DNA of 64,000 nucleotides from assembly GCA_021805775.1 (NCBI GenBank), contig JAJZED010000014.1, positions 1 through 64,000 on the forward strand. Reading direction: 5' to 3'. Within the stretch, counting starts at the first letter, position 1, and every line of letters begins with the position of its first letter. Under the pieces are notes generated by a model, which was not told where the DNA came from, searched no databases, and saw nothing but the letters and a program-made list of their open reading frames with translations. Of this stretch, positions 44,928 through 54,136 are shown piece by piece. The translations under genes were made by a program, and so were the position numbers. Origin of the DNA: a bacterium. Its GTDB lineage: Bacteria; Vulcanimicrobiota; Vulcanimicrobiia; Vulcanimicrobiales; Vulcanimicrobiaceae.

Positions 44928-47900
44928 GGTCGAGATCTTTCCATGACGGGGTGGTTTCAATTGAACGTAAGGTGAGGTGTTGCGTCGAGGTTATCGCGCC
45001 GTACGCGCTTTGGAGTTCGACGCTTGCCTTCTCTACGCGGAAGGGGCCGCTGAGATAGGCGACTGCATCGCGCGCGTCTCCCTCGCCGCGGAAGATCTCC
45101 ATATCGAGATTGATGCTTTCGCCCTCGAGGAGACGCGGGAGAGCGGTGGATTCGAGTTCGATACAATCGAGTTCGGGGAAGTTCACGATACTGCGCACGC
45201 GTTCTGCCTCTATGCCCGGTGTCGGGAGAGCGTCGGTGAGCGGTGCGCGATCCCGTGCGATGATGCCGTAGAGCAACGGAATTGCCAGCACCGATAGTAC
45301 GGCCGACATCGTCATGCCGAAGACCAGCGCCCATGCCAAACCGCTCCATACCGGGTCGGCGGCGATCACGATCGAGGAGAGCACTCCGGCCGCAGCGGTA
45401 AGGAAGATCGGCCGGGTTCTCGCGGTCGTCGCCTCGGTTAAGGCTTCATTGAGCGGGATGCCTTCTTTCAATTTCGATTCGATGAAATCGAGCAAGATGA
45501 TGGAATTTCGGACGACGATGCCGATAAGCGCGATCAACCCGATCATCGCCGTCGCCGAAAAATAGATTCCGAACGGAGCGAGAATGGCAAAGCCGGGCAG
45601 CACGCCGATGATCGCGAGCGGCACTGCAGCGAGCACCACGAGCGGAATCATAAACGAGCGGAAACGTGCGACGAGCAAGAAGTAAATCAAGATAAATGCG
45701 AGGAGCATCGCCCGGCCCAGATCGGCGAAGACGCGATTGGTGAGGCTCCACTCGCCGCCCCACGAGATGCTATAACCGGCAGGAAGCGGGTGGTGCATGA
45801 GCGCGAGCGACATGTCGATCACCGCATAGGTCGAGCTACGGCCGGCCATATCGGCCCCGACGTAGGAGACGTTACGGAAATCATCGCGATAGAGCGGACG
45901 CTCCACGTTTCCGGCGCGAGCGGTCACGACCGCGCCGAGCGGGACTTGCACGCCGGTGCGCGATGGAAGCATAAGTGAGTCCAGCGCTGCCGGATCGCCT
46001 CGATACGCGCGTTCGAGCCGCAGGAAGATCGAGACGGGTCGAGCCTGATCGGGAACGTGTAGCGTCGATACCGGTGCCCCGTGGATCTCCATACCGAGCG
46101 TTTGCACGGCATCGGCGACCGATACGCCGGCGAGTGCGGCTTTCGTGGGGTCGACGCGGAGATTGAGTGAGGCGGGCAGATCTTTGAAACTCGAATCGAT
46201 ATCGACAACGCCGCGTTCGCGTTGCATCATCGTAACGAGACGCGCTGCAATCGCACGACGCACCTCGGGATCGGGCCCATAGATCTTCGCGAGGATCGTA
46301 TCGCGCACCGGAGGGCCCGGCGGTACCTGGAGGATGCGGAGCGAGGCGCCCTTCGCGGCGGCGACGGCTGCTAATGCAGGGCGGATCTCCGCGACGAACG
46401 GCGCGGACTCGATCGAGCGGCGATCCTTCGGCAGCAGGCTGACGTGAATCTCCGCTTGATTGGGCGCGTTCCGGAAAACCGTTCCCTGGAAAAGCGCTGC
46501 AAGATCGGGGACGGCGTTGGTGCCGACGAATGTTTGGTACGAGCGCACCTGCGGATAGGTTGCCAACTTCCGCCCGACCGCCGCTGCGATCGCGTCGGTC
46601 TGCGCGATCGAACTCGAAGGCGCAGCGTCGATGGCGACGAGGAACGAGGTTTCGTTGGCGTCGGGAAGCATGCGGAACTTCACCAACTTGAAGACCGGAA
46701 GCATGACGGCGACAAAGAGCGCAAAAACCAGAATGAGAAGGAAACGCCGGCCGAGTTTCCGATCGGCGAGCATTTTTTCCAGAGCATTGCGAAAGGGAAG
46801 AATCCATTTCGGCGTTCCGTGCGAAGGCTTCGGTTTCTGGTTGCGCAGCAGTGCGTAGGTCGCCCAGGGAGTGATCGTAAAGGCGATAAGCAAGGATGCG
46901 ATCATTGCAATCGGGACGTTGAGCGGAATCGGGCGCATATACGGGCCCATCATTCCGGTAACGAAGAGCATGGGAAGGAAGGAGAGCACGACGGTAATCG
47001 TTGCCAGCGTCGTCGGGTTGCCGATCTCTTCGACGGCGAGAACGGTCGCTTCAGCCTTGGAACGGTGCGGATTGACGACGTGGTAATGGCGATGGATGTT
47101 CTCGACGATGACGATCGCCTGATCGACGAGCAGCCCGAGAGAAAGGATCAACGCGAAGAGCGTAATGCGATTGATCGACTGCCCGTCGATCATACCGATG
47201 CCCAGCGTTACGAAGAGCGTTAACGGAATTGCGGTCGCAACGACGAGCGCCTCGCGCCACCCGAGAACGAAGAGCAGAGCGACGACGATAACGATCGCTT
47301 CGAGCAAACGCTGGATGAGCTCGTTTACCGCAAGGTTGGCTTTGTTGCCGTCGTTGCGCGTAACGTCGAGCGTCACACCGGGCGGCAGTGCAATGCTTTT
47401 TACGCGGCTGAGGATCGCATCGGCGACCGTGACGGCGTTGGTGCCGGCTTTTTTAGCGATGGCGATACTCACGGAAGCTTGCAAATTTTGCGACGCGTTC
47501 TTCGTCCCGGCGCCATAGCCGAAACCGGTGGCGCTATCGCGCGGGGGCAGCCCCATGCTCACCGATGCAACCTGCCCGAGCGTGACGGGCTGGCCGCCGC
47601 TCACGTTGACGATTTGGTCGCGCACGGCGGCGAGTGAGGTAAGTGCATCACCGGCGCGAACCGAAAGGCTCTCGCCGTCGCTATGGAGAGATCCGACCGC
47701 TTGCACGGTGTTGCTCGCGCCTAATGCCGCAGCGATCTGCCCGGCGGAGATTCCAAATGCGGCGAGTTTCACCGGGTTGAGGCGAACGTTGACGACCTTC
47801 GGCCGTCCGCCGAAGGTTTGCACCGTCGAGACTCCGGGAATCGCGCGAACGTCGGCGATCACCCGCTGCGCGGACTGATAGAGCTGGCCGCGATTGTAGC

Positions 47901-48357
47901 GTCGGCCGTGAAGATTCAACACGACGATGGGCACATCATCGACCGAGAGCGGCGTGATGACCGGGTGCGAGGCACCGGGGGGGAGATCGCCGAGGTGTGC
48001 GTTTACCTGATCGTAGAGGGCGACGAACGATTTACTCGGGCTCTCGCCGACGTGAAAGAGAACGGTGAGCATCGAGTAATCTTGAGTCGACGTTGCGTAA
48101 ATGTGGCTGATGCCGGGAACTTCTTGCAAGACGCGTTCGCCGCGTTCGGTAATGAGGCGCTCGACCTCGCGCGCCGATCCGCCGGAGTATTGCGTAAAGA
48201 TCGTTGCCGCGGGCATCGTGATCTCGGGGTTCTCTTGCCGCGGCGTTTGTAGGATGGCGAAAATACCCCAGACCGAAATAGCGATGACGATCGTTGGAGT
48301 GAGTTTCGAGGTGAGGAAATACCGGGCGAGACGTCCGATTCCGGTCAATGGCTTCAT
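44920..48357 (-). CDS. RND efflux permease (AcrB-like)
   Basis: The 1145-aa inner-membrane pump has the RND layout: TM1 at about residues 15-35, a first periplasmic loop starting RQENPEITMPAATIF, TM2-6, a second large loop and TM7-12. TM4 reads GLLVDQAIVIVEN, with one Asp where AcrB has two, and TM10 reads GIVVRNSIILLDFI with Arg. A cytoplasmic tail of about 110 residues follows TM12 and is longer than usual. The gene overlaps the MFP gene upstream (48354-48357) and tolC downstream, forming a complete tripartite efflux set. The substrate is unknown. Confidence 0.87.
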   Translation of the reverse strand: MKPLTGIGRLARYFLTSKLTPTIVIAISVWGIFAILQTPRQENPEITMPAATIFTQYSGGSAREVERLITERGERVLQEVPGISHIYATSTQDYSMLTVLFHVGESPSKSFVALYDQVNAHLGDLPPGASHPVITPLSVDDVPIVVLNLHGRRYNRGQLYQSAQRVIADVRAIPGVSTVQTFGGRPKVVNVRLNPVKLAAFGISAGQIAAALGASNTVQAVGSLHSDGESLSVRAGDALTSLAAVRDQIVNVSGGQPVTLGQVASVSMGLPPRDSATGFGYGAGTKNASQNLQASVSIAIAKKAGTNAVTVADAILSRVKSIALPPGVTLDVTRNDGNKANLAVNELIQRLLEAIVIVVALLFVLGWREALVVATAIPLTLFVTLGIGMIDGQSINRITLFALILSLGLLVDQAIVIVENIHRHYHVVNPHRSKAEATVLAVEEIGNPTTLATITVVLSFLPMLFVTGMMGPYMRPIPLNVPIAMIASLLIAFTITPWATYALLRNQKPKPSHGTPKWILPFRNALEKMLADRKLGRRFLLILVFALFVAVMLPVFKLVKFRMLPDANETSFLVAIDAAPSSSIAQTDAIAAAVGRKLATYPQVRSYQTFVGTNAVPDLAALFQGTVFRNAPNQAEIHVSLLPKDRRSIESAPFVAEIRPALAAVAAAKGASLRILQVPPGPPVRDTILAKIYGPDPEVRRAIAARLVTMMQRERGVVDIDSSFKDLPASLNLRVDPTKAALAGVSVADAVQTLGMEIHGAPVSTLHVPDQARPVSIFLRLERAYRGDPAALDSLMLPSRTGVQVPLGAVVTARAGNVERPLYRDDFRNVSYVGADMAGRSSTYAVIDMSLALMHHPLPAGYSISWGGEWSLTNRVFADLGRAMLLAFILIYFLLVARFRSFMIPLVVLAAVPLAIIGVLPGFAILAPFGIYFSATAMIGLIALIGIVVRNSIILLDFIESKLKEGIPLNEALTEATTARTRPIFLTAAAGVLSSIVIAADPVWSGLAWALVFGMTMSAVLSVLAIPLLYGIIARDRAPLTDALPTPGIEAERVRSIVNFPELDCIELESTALPRLLEGESINLDMEIFRGEGDARDAVAYLSGPFRVEKASVELQSAYGAITSTQHLTLRSIETTPSWKDLDRE

Positions 48358-49502
48358 TGAGTCACGGCCGTCACGGCGGCCCCGTCGGTGAGTTCGGCGA
48401 GGTTGCTGGTGGCGATCGTCGTTCCCCCGGCGATCCCGGTCACGATCGCATAACGCGTGTTGCTGACGACCGAATCAACCGGAACGAAGACCGCCTTTCC
48501 GCTGCGAACGGCAAAGATGCCGCTCTGTCCGGCGCGCTCAACTAAGGCCGAGAGGGGAATGCGCGCACCGCGAGCGCTCCGAGCCGGAACGATCGCGCGC
48601 GCGAACATACCGGGAAGCAAGCCGGGGCGGGCGGGAAGATCGATGCGCAAGATTGCGGAGCGGAGCGCGGGATTATCGGAGGGGACGAGCGAGCGAATCG
48701 TGCCTTGCAGCGTGCTTCCGCCGAGAGCGTCGACGCGAACGGCGAGTTGTCGGCCCACGCGGAGCGCGGCGAGGTTCGCGAGCGGAATTGCAACCTTTAA
48801 TTCGAGCTTTCCATCGCTTTCAATGCGGGCGACCGGGCTGCCGGCACCGACGACCTCGCCCTGCCGCACGAACGTCTGCGTGACGACGCCGCTAAAGGGC
48901 GCCGCGATCGTGGCATCGTTCACCGGAACGCTCGCGGCAGCGACGCCGGCGCGTGCGGCGGCTTCGCCGCCGGAGGCCGCTTGTACCTGAGCTCGTGCCT
49001 GTGCGAGCCCGGCGCGGGCGATTTCGAGTTGCGCTTGTACCTGGTCGCGTTGTTCCTTCGAGATCGCGCCTGCCGTATAAAGATTTCCCATGCGTTGCGC
49101 CGTTTTTGCGGCCAGATCGTAGCGGCTCTGCGCCTGCTGTAAGCCGGCGAGCGCCGCTTCCGAACCGGCGCCGGCGGCGCTTGCTCCGGCACGCGCCCCG
49201 GCGAGCATCGCCGAGTATTGCGCGCTATCGACCCGCGCGAGCACGGTGCCCGCGGCGACGCGGTCGCCTGCATGAACGACCACGAGATCGATGCGCCCCG
49301 GGGTGAGCGCGCCGACGGTCGCACGATGCAGGGCGAGCAGCGAGCCGGAAAAATCGGTCGTTGCTGCAATCGAACCGCTTTGCACCGTTGCGGTGCGAAC
49401 CTCGATTGCCGGCGTGGCTTGCTTTGCGGAATTTCCTCCGCCGCACGCCGTTAAGGAAAGCGAAAACGTAACCGCGATCGTCGCGACGATATTACGCTTC
49501 AC
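48354..49502 (-). CDS. RND periplasmic adaptor (membrane fusion protein)
   Basis: GTG 49500-49502 is chosen because GGAGGG lies 7 nt upstream; this gives 382 aa with a lipoprotein signal (VTFSLSLTACGGG). Order of domains: lipoyl half (GALTPGRIDLVVVHAGDRV), a long alpha-hairpin (ISKEQRDQVQAQLEIARAGL), lipoyl/beta-barrel (DATIAAPFSGVVTQTFVRQG) and a membrane-proximal domain. It bridges the RND pump and TolC. It overlaps the upstream DUF2892 gene by 11 nt and the pump gene by 4 nt. Confidence 0.87.
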   Translation of the reverse strand: MKRNIVATIAVTFSLSLTACGGGNSAKQATPAIEVRTATVQSGSIAATTDFSGSLLALHRATVGALTPGRIDLVVVHAGDRVAAGTVLARVDSAQYSAMLAGARAGASAAGAGSEAALAGLQQAQSRYDLAAKTAQRMGNLYTAGAISKEQRDQVQAQLEIARAGLAQARAQVQAASGGEAAARAGVAAASVPVNDATIAAPFSGVVTQTFVRQGEVVGAGSPVARIESDGKLELKVAIPLANLAALRVGRQLAVRVDALGGSTLQGTIRSLVPSDNPALRSAILRIDLPARPGLLPGMFARAIVPARSARGARIPLSALVERAGQSGIFAVRSGKAVFVPVDSVVSNTRYAIVTGIAGGTTIATSNLAELTDGAAVTAVTQ

Positions 49503-49737
49503 GCGTTTTCCCTCCAATGCCGACCGATCCAAGAATGTTCGACATCATGCACCAACCGGTCAGAGACGATTGCAGAAGATTCGCCCCAACGAATGCCGTT
49601 AACCAGAGCCAACGGCGGTCGATTAGCGAGAGCGCGAGGCTGGCGAGCACGAAGGTGCCTGCGATGCCGCGCACTGCGGCCTCGACCTTCCAACCGCGCT
49701 CGCGCGCCGGGCACATGAGTGAGTCGGTGAAACGCAT
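49492..49737 (-). CDS. DUF2892 (YgaP-like) membrane protein
   Basis: The 81-aa protein has two hydrophobic helices (IAGTFVLASLALSLIDRRW, AFVGANLLQSSLTGWC) typical of DUF2892, the membrane domain also found fused to rhodanese in YgaP. ATG 49735-49737 with GGGAG 8 nt upstream is the start; a longer frame upstream crosses the promoter. It is the first gene of the efflux operon, transcribed from the divergent promoter at 49776-49804. Such proteins often accompany persulfide-sensing regulators, which fits its neighbour. Confidence 0.8.
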   Translation of the reverse strand: MRFTDSLMCPARERGWKVEAAVRGIAGTFVLASLALSLIDRRWLWLTAFVGANLLQSSLTGWCMMSNILGSVGIGGKTREA

Positions 49738-49775
49738 TCGAGAAACTCCCAAAGAAGACGAAAGGAACGAGTCGG

Positions 49776-49804
49776 ATAATACCATACCCCCTAGGGTATT
49801 GCAA
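49776..49804 (-). promoter_or_regulatory. Promoter of the DUF2892-RND efflux operon with operator in the spacer
   Basis: On the minus strand TTGCAA (49799-49804) and TATTAT (49776-49781) are 17 nt apart. The spacer is filled by the palindrome ATACCC-CCTA-GGGTAT (49784-49799), the form of CsoR/CstR operators. Repressor binding there would block polymerase directly. Confidence 0.65.
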
Positions 49805-49827
49805 GATGCCCCACTACGGGGTAGAGT
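49799..49827 (+). promoter_or_regulatory. Leaderless promoter of the csoR/cstR gene with second operator
   Basis: The same self-complementary TTGCAA serves as -35 on the plus strand, followed by a 17-nt spacer and TAGAGT (49822-49827). The spacer holds CCCC-ACTAC-GGGG (49809-49821), a second operator-like palindrome. The -10 ends 6 nt before ATG 49834, so the transcript likely starts at the A of the start codon. Confidence 0.6.
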
Positions 49828-49833
49828 ATCGGC

Positions 49834-50145
49834 ATGGCAAAGCAACGGACGGGTGCGCCCGCCGAAGGGCAGGGCAGCCTCGATGCCGCGACCGCCGGCG
49901 ACGTACTGATGCGTCTCCGCCGCGTCGAGGGGCAGATTCAAGGGATCGGTCGCATGATCGAACAGGGGCGCGACTGCCACGCAATCGCCCAACAGATGGG
50001 TGCGGCCAAAGCGGCGCTCGAACGGGCGACGGTGCAGTTGATGACGTCGAGCCTCGTTCAGTGCCTCAAGCCCGGGAAGAACGGCTCGATCGACCAACAG
50101 GAGATCGCACGGCTCACCGATACGTTTGCGAAGATCCTCGGTTAA
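49834..50145 (+). CDS. CsoR/CstR-family repressor (DUF156)
   Basis: The 103-aa all-helical protein has the family core: LRRVEGQIQGIGRMIEQGRDC (first Cys, here split over the helix), AIAQQMGAAKAALERATVQL and SSLVQC (second Cys). Copper-sensing CsoR proteins have His four residues before that second Cys (HxxxC); here that place is Ser. With two Cys but no His it looks like persulfide-sensing CstR-type members rather than a Cu(I) sensor. It is divergent from the efflux operon and sits on its own operator. Its 3' end overlaps pabBC by 32 bp in convergent orientation. Confidence 0.83.
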   Translation: MAKQRTGAPAEGQGSLDAATAGDVLMRLRRVEGQIQGIGRMIEQGRDCHAIAQQMGAAKAALERATVQLMTSSLVQCLKPGKNGSIDQQEIARLTDTFAKILG

Positions 50146-51904
50146 TCGCCGCTACCGGCGCGGATCGAATCGAACGCACGCGCATCAGCCCGCGCGCCGA
50201 ATTCCCCAGATAGGCGGCGTCGGCCCGTTCGAGATCCTCCGGTAGAAGCGTCGCTTCTTCGGCTTCACCCTGCGCGAGGAGCGCGGCGCGAAGAATGCCG
50301 GGTAAAAGGCCGGCCGATATCGGCGGCGTCAGCAGCCGGTCGCCGCGTCGAATGAAGAGATTGGTACGGCTTCCTTCCGTGAGCTCGCCGCGTTCGTTTG
50401 CGAGCAGCGCGTCGAAACAACCCGCGTTTCTCGCTTGAGCGGCTGCATTTTCGTGTGCCGGTCGGTACGAACTCTTCAGGCGCAGCCACCGATCGTCGGA
50501 ACGGACGCGCACCGAGGAGAGCAGGATATCGATCGCCTCGGGACGTTGCAGATCCTCACGATGAAGTGCGATCGTGCCGCGATGGCCGAGGCGCACGCGC
50601 AGTAGGGCCGGCGTCGTTGCCGATGCGCGCACGTCGCCGATGCGCGCACGTAGCGCGTCGAGATCGAACGGCACGTGCAGGCGCTCGGCCGCGCGCTCGA
50701 TTCGTTGCAAGTGCTCTTCGACCGTACGCTCGGGTGCGTCGCTCGCCAACGTCTCCCAGAGCTCGAATCCCGTCGCATCGCCAAGAAAACGCAATTTCGT
50801 ATCGACCTCGCTTCGCTCGTCTGCGGCGACGGAATCATAGACGATGCCGCCGCCGCCGCGAATGCAGGCCGATCCGGCATCGATCTGCACCGTACGAATC
50901 GCGACGTTCCACCAGCCGCGGCGCCGGGGCGAGAGATAGCCGATACTTCCGCAATAGATCTCGCGCGGAGCCTCCTCGAGCCGCGCGATCTGCTCCATGG
51001 CGGCGCGCTTCGGGGCCCCGGTGACGCTCGCGCAAGGAAACGTTGCCGCAAAGATCTCTGCGAGCGTCGACGAACCGGGGAGATGCGCCCGCAACGTCGA
51101 GGTCATCGTCGCGAAGGTCGGATAGCGTTCGATCTCGAGGAGACGCTCCGTCTCGACGCGTGCGCCGAGGCGATGGAGATCGTTGCGAAGCACGTCGACG
51201 ATCATCAGGTTCTCGGCGCGGTTTTTCTCGTTGCAGAGCTCCTCGCTCCGTTCGAGCGCAGCGGTGCCTTTCATCGGGCGAACCACGATCGTGTCGCCGT
51301 CGAACCCGAGGAAGAGCTCGGGCGACCACGAGAGGGCGACGCGCTCTTCGTCCTGCACGAACGCTTGGTAACGCGCCGCGGTTCGGGCAGCAATCGTCGT
51401 CCACAGGGCGTACGGATCGCCGGCGAACGCAAAATGAAAGGGCACCGAATAGTTGACTTGGTAGACATCACCTTCACGAATTGCATCGACGATCTCGGCG
51501 ATGGCGCGCTCGTAGCCGGGCTCGGTAAAGAGCGGAAGCGGGGGCGCAAATGGCGCGATCTCGGTTCCACCCGCAACGCGCGGGGTAGCGCGATCGAAGA
51601 TGCCGATCGTTAACAACGGCCACGCGGCCTCGACGGCGAGCCCATGGTAGGCCGAGCCGAGCGCATAATTCAGATAGCCGGCGACCCAATAGCCGTCGGC
51701 GAGTGCCCGCTCCGCCTCGGCGAGAGCGGTTTGGGCCTCGGGGAGCGTCCGGGCTCGCAGCGCCGCGATGGGATCGCGGAATTCGAGCTCGTCTATACCT
51801 GCAAACGCAACGCGGAGGCGCACCGCCGTCTCTGCTCCCGCCTTTCGAGCGATCCCTGCGTCGCGGCAAGGAATGGCGCCGCGACGGCGTAAGGCCCCGG
51901 TCAT
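50114..51904 (-). CDS. pabBC: PabB-PabC fusion: aminodeoxychorismate synthase I plus lyase
   Basis: The N-terminal two thirds is a chorismate-binding synthase (VYQVNYSVPFHFAF, LSWSPELFLG, RPMKGTAAL, FPCASVTGAPKRAAMEQI, YCGSIGYLSP, IRGGGGIVYDS). From about residue 365 there is a class IV aminotransferase-like lyase (KSSYRPAHENAAAQARNAGC, ELTEGSRTNLFIRRGD, GLLPGILRAALLAQG). Together they make 4-aminobenzoate for folate. The start is uncertain: ATG 51902-51904 overlaps the divergent transporter start, and GTG 51821-51823 is possible. The upstream ATG at 51958 is rejected because it lies in the OPT gene. Confidence 0.85.
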   Translation of the reverse strand: MTGALRRRGAIPCRDAGIARKAGAETAVRLRVAFAGIDELEFRDPIAALRARTLPEAQTALAEAERALADGYWVAGYLNYALGSAYHGLAVEAAWPLLTIGIFDRATPRVAGGTEIAPFAPPLPLFTEPGYERAIAEIVDAIREGDVYQVNYSVPFHFAFAGDPYALWTTIAARTAARYQAFVQDEERVALSWSPELFLGFDGDTIVVRPMKGTAALERSEELCNEKNRAENLMIVDVLRNDLHRLGARVETERLLEIERYPTFATMTSTLRAHLPGSSTLAEIFAATFPCASVTGAPKRAAMEQIARLEEAPREIYCGSIGYLSPRRRGWWNVAIRTVQIDAGSACIRGGGGIVYDSVAADERSEVDTKLRFLGDATGFELWETLASDAPERTVEEHLQRIERAAERLHVPFDLDALRARIGDVRASATTPALLRVRLGHRGTIALHREDLQRPEAIDILLSSVRVRSDDRWLRLKSSYRPAHENAAAQARNAGCFDALLANERGELTEGSRTNLFIRRGDRLLTPPISAGLLPGILRAALLAQGEAEEATLLPEDLERADAAYLGNSARGLMRVRSIRSAPVAAINRGSSQTYR

Positions 51905-53867
51905 GAAAACAAGCCACGAACTGACGCTGCGCGGCGTCATCATCGGCGCGGTCATCACGCTGTTTTTTACCGCCGCAAATGTCTATCTCGGCCTCAAGGT
52001 GGGGCTCACCTTTGCCTCTTCGATCCCCGCAGCGGTCATCTCGATGGCGATCTTGCGCTGGTTTAAAGATTCCAGCGTGCAAGAGAATAATATCGTGCAG
52101 ACCGTCGCGTCGTCGGCCGGAACGCTCTCATCGATTATCTTCGTATTGCCGGGATTGGTGATGATCGGTTGGTGGACGGGCTTTCCGTTCTGGGAGTCGT
52201 TCTCCGTCGCCGCGCTCGGCGGTATCCTCGGGGTCATGTACACGATTCCACTTCGCCGCGCGTTGGTTACGAACTCCGATCTTCCGTACCCCGAGGGCGT
52301 GGCGGCCGCTGAGGTTCTGCGCGTCGGCGCATCGTCGAAGAGCGGCGCTGCGGAAGGCGCGGCGGGGTTGGTTGCGATTATCGCCGGTGCGATTGCGTCG
52401 GCGGCGTTCGCCGCGGTCGTCGCCACGCGCGTTTTCATTGGAGAATTCGATGCCTATCGTCGCTTCGGCCATGCGACGACCGGCATCGGCATCTCGCTCT
52501 CGCTCGCGCTCGTCGGCGCCGGGCACCTGATCGGTCTCAGCGTCGGGCTTGCGATCCTCGCCGGCATCGTCATCGCTTGGGGGGTTTTAGTGCCGATCCT
52601 TACCGCGATCCATCCGGCGGTCGGCGGCGCGCCGATCGACGTTGCAATGGCGACGTGGTCGCACGACGTGCGTTTTATCGGCGCCGGTGCGATCGGGGTC
52701 GCTGCGATCTGGACGTTGCTGAAATTGCTCGCCCCGGTGATCGAGGGGCTGCGCGGCGCTCTCGCCGCGGCGCGGACGCGCAGCGAAGGGCGCGCGCATG
52801 AATTAGCGCAGACCGAACGCGATATTCCGATCGGGATCGTTGCGGGCGTATCCGCCGCGCTTTTGATTCCGCTGGCGATATTGCTCTTTGCATTCGTTCA
52901 CGGCGTCCTGCCGCCCGCGGTGGCGATTCCGCTGATTCTGGTATCGATCGTTTACATCACGATCGTCGGTCTTTTCGTTGCCGCAATCTGCGGCTATATG
53001 GCCGGCCTCATCGGTTCCTCGAACAGCCCGGTCTCCGGGCTTGCGATTCTCGCAGTCTTGGGGATCGCGCTCGTTGCCGTCCTTTTCGCGCACGGGCACC
53101 CGGAGCTCACCCAGCCGCTCCTTGCATTCGCGCTTTTTGTGACGACCGTCGTGATCGCGGTGGCAACGATCGCCAACGATAATTTGCAGGATCTCAAAAC
53201 CGGTCAACTCGTCGACGCAACGCCGTGGAAACAGCAGGTCGCGCTCGTCATCGGCGTCATCGTCGGTGCTGCGGTGATTCCGCCGATTCTCGATCTCTTG
53301 GCGCGCGGCTATGGATTTATGGGCGCGGCGAACCTGCACGTCGCACCGGGTTCGCACCCGTTGCCGGCGCCGCAAGCGATGCTCATCACCGCGCTGGCAA
53401 AGGGCGTCCTCGGCGGCAACCTCGACTGGTCGCTCATCGGCATCGGCGGATTGATCGGCGCTGCAATCGTTGCCATCGACGAAGTCCTGCGCGCGACCGG
53501 TCGCGGAAAATTACCGCCGCTCGCCGTCGGATTGGGAATCTATTTGCCGAGTTCGACGACCGCGCCGGTCGTCATCGGCGCGTTATTGGGCTACTGGTAC
53601 GAACGCCGCTTGCGCGGCGAAAGCTTCGCCGATATCGGGAAGCGCTTGGGAGTATTGCTCGCCTCGGGCCTCATCGTCGGAGAGAGCCTCTTCGGCGTGC
53701 TCTTGGCCGGTGTGATCGTTGCGAGCAATCGCGGAACTCCGTTCGCACTCGTCGGTGACGGGTTTGCCGGGCCCGCGGAAATTCTCGGAACCCTCGCATT
53801 CGTCGTGACCGTCGGCGGCCTTTACGCCTGGATGCGACGGCTCGCACGCGGGATTCCCGAAGCATGA
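51903..53867 (+). CDS. OPT-family oligopeptide transporter
   Basis: Starting at ATG 51903 gives 654 aa with about 15 membrane helices. The opening (LTLRGVIIGAVITLFFTAAN, VYLGLKVGLTFASSIPAAV) and DLPYPEGVAAAEVLRVG, NDNLQDLKTGQLVDATPWKQ and GLGIYLPSSTTAPVVIGALLG are typical of the prokaryotic OPT branch. It probably imports small peptides by proton symport. It overlaps the SemiSWEET gene by 4 nt. Its start is back to back with pabBC, leaving promoters inside coding sequence. Confidence 0.87.
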   Translation: MKTSHELTLRGVIIGAVITLFFTAANVYLGLKVGLTFASSIPAAVISMAILRWFKDSSVQENNIVQTVASSAGTLSSIIFVLPGLVMIGWWTGFPFWESFSVAALGGILGVMYTIPLRRALVTNSDLPYPEGVAAAEVLRVGASSKSGAAEGAAGLVAIIAGAIASAAFAAVVATRVFIGEFDAYRRFGHATTGIGISLSLALVGAGHLIGLSVGLAILAGIVIAWGVLVPILTAIHPAVGGAPIDVAMATWSHDVRFIGAGAIGVAAIWTLLKLLAPVIEGLRGALAAARTRSEGRAHELAQTERDIPIGIVAGVSAALLIPLAILLFAFVHGVLPPAVAIPLILVSIVYITIVGLFVAAICGYMAGLIGSSNSPVSGLAILAVLGIALVAVLFAHGHPELTQPLLAFALFVTTVVIAVATIANDNLQDLKTGQLVDATPWKQQVALVIGVIVGAAVIPPILDLLARGYGFMGAANLHVAPGSHPLPAPQAMLITALAKGVLGGNLDWSLIGIGGLIGAAIVAIDEVLRATGRGKLPPLAVGLGIYLPSSTTAPVVIGALLGYWYERRLRGESFADIGKRLGVLLASGLIVGESLFGVLLAGVIVASNRGTPFALVGDGFAGPAEILGTLAFVVTVGGLYAWMRRLARGIPEA

Positions 53868-54136
53868 GCGCGCTCGATATTCTGGGCCTGAGCGCGGGAA
53901 CGCTCACGACGCTTTCGTTCATGCCGCAGATGTTGCGTATTTTGAAACGTCGCAGCGCGGAGGATCTCTCCTACGGCGCACTCGCGTTTTTTATTATCGG
54001 CATCTCGCTCTGGGTCTGGTACGGCATCGCGTTGCGCTCGTTGCCGATTCTGCTGACGAACGCGGTGACGCTGGCGCTAAACTTTTCTATTCTCGTTCTG
54101 AAGATCGCCCACGATCGTGGGCGGGCGTTGGAATAA
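53864..54136 (+). CDS. SemiSWEET/PQ-loop sugar transporter
   Basis: The 90-aa protein is one three-helix PQ-loop unit: LGLSAGTLTTLSFMPQMLRI with the PQ pair, SAEDLSYGALAFFIIGISLWVWYG and [10 protein letters not shown]. SemiSWEETs dimerise and let sugars pass across the inner membrane. ATGA overlap with the OPT gene shows co-transcription. The 3' end overlaps msrB, convergently, by about 50 bp. Confidence 0.85.
   Translation: MSALDILGLSAGTLTTLSFMPQMLRILKRRSAEDLSYGALAFFIIGISLWVWYGIALRSLPILLTNAVTLALNFSILVLKIAHDRGRALE

Noticed and set aside
45881-47223. Two long frames inside the RND gene
   Set aside because: Both are shadows caused by high GC at codon third positions; the RND reading has continuous membrane motifs.
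51905-51958. Longer N-terminus for pabBC
   Set aside because: It would run antisense through the start of the OPT transporter and has no PabB similarity.
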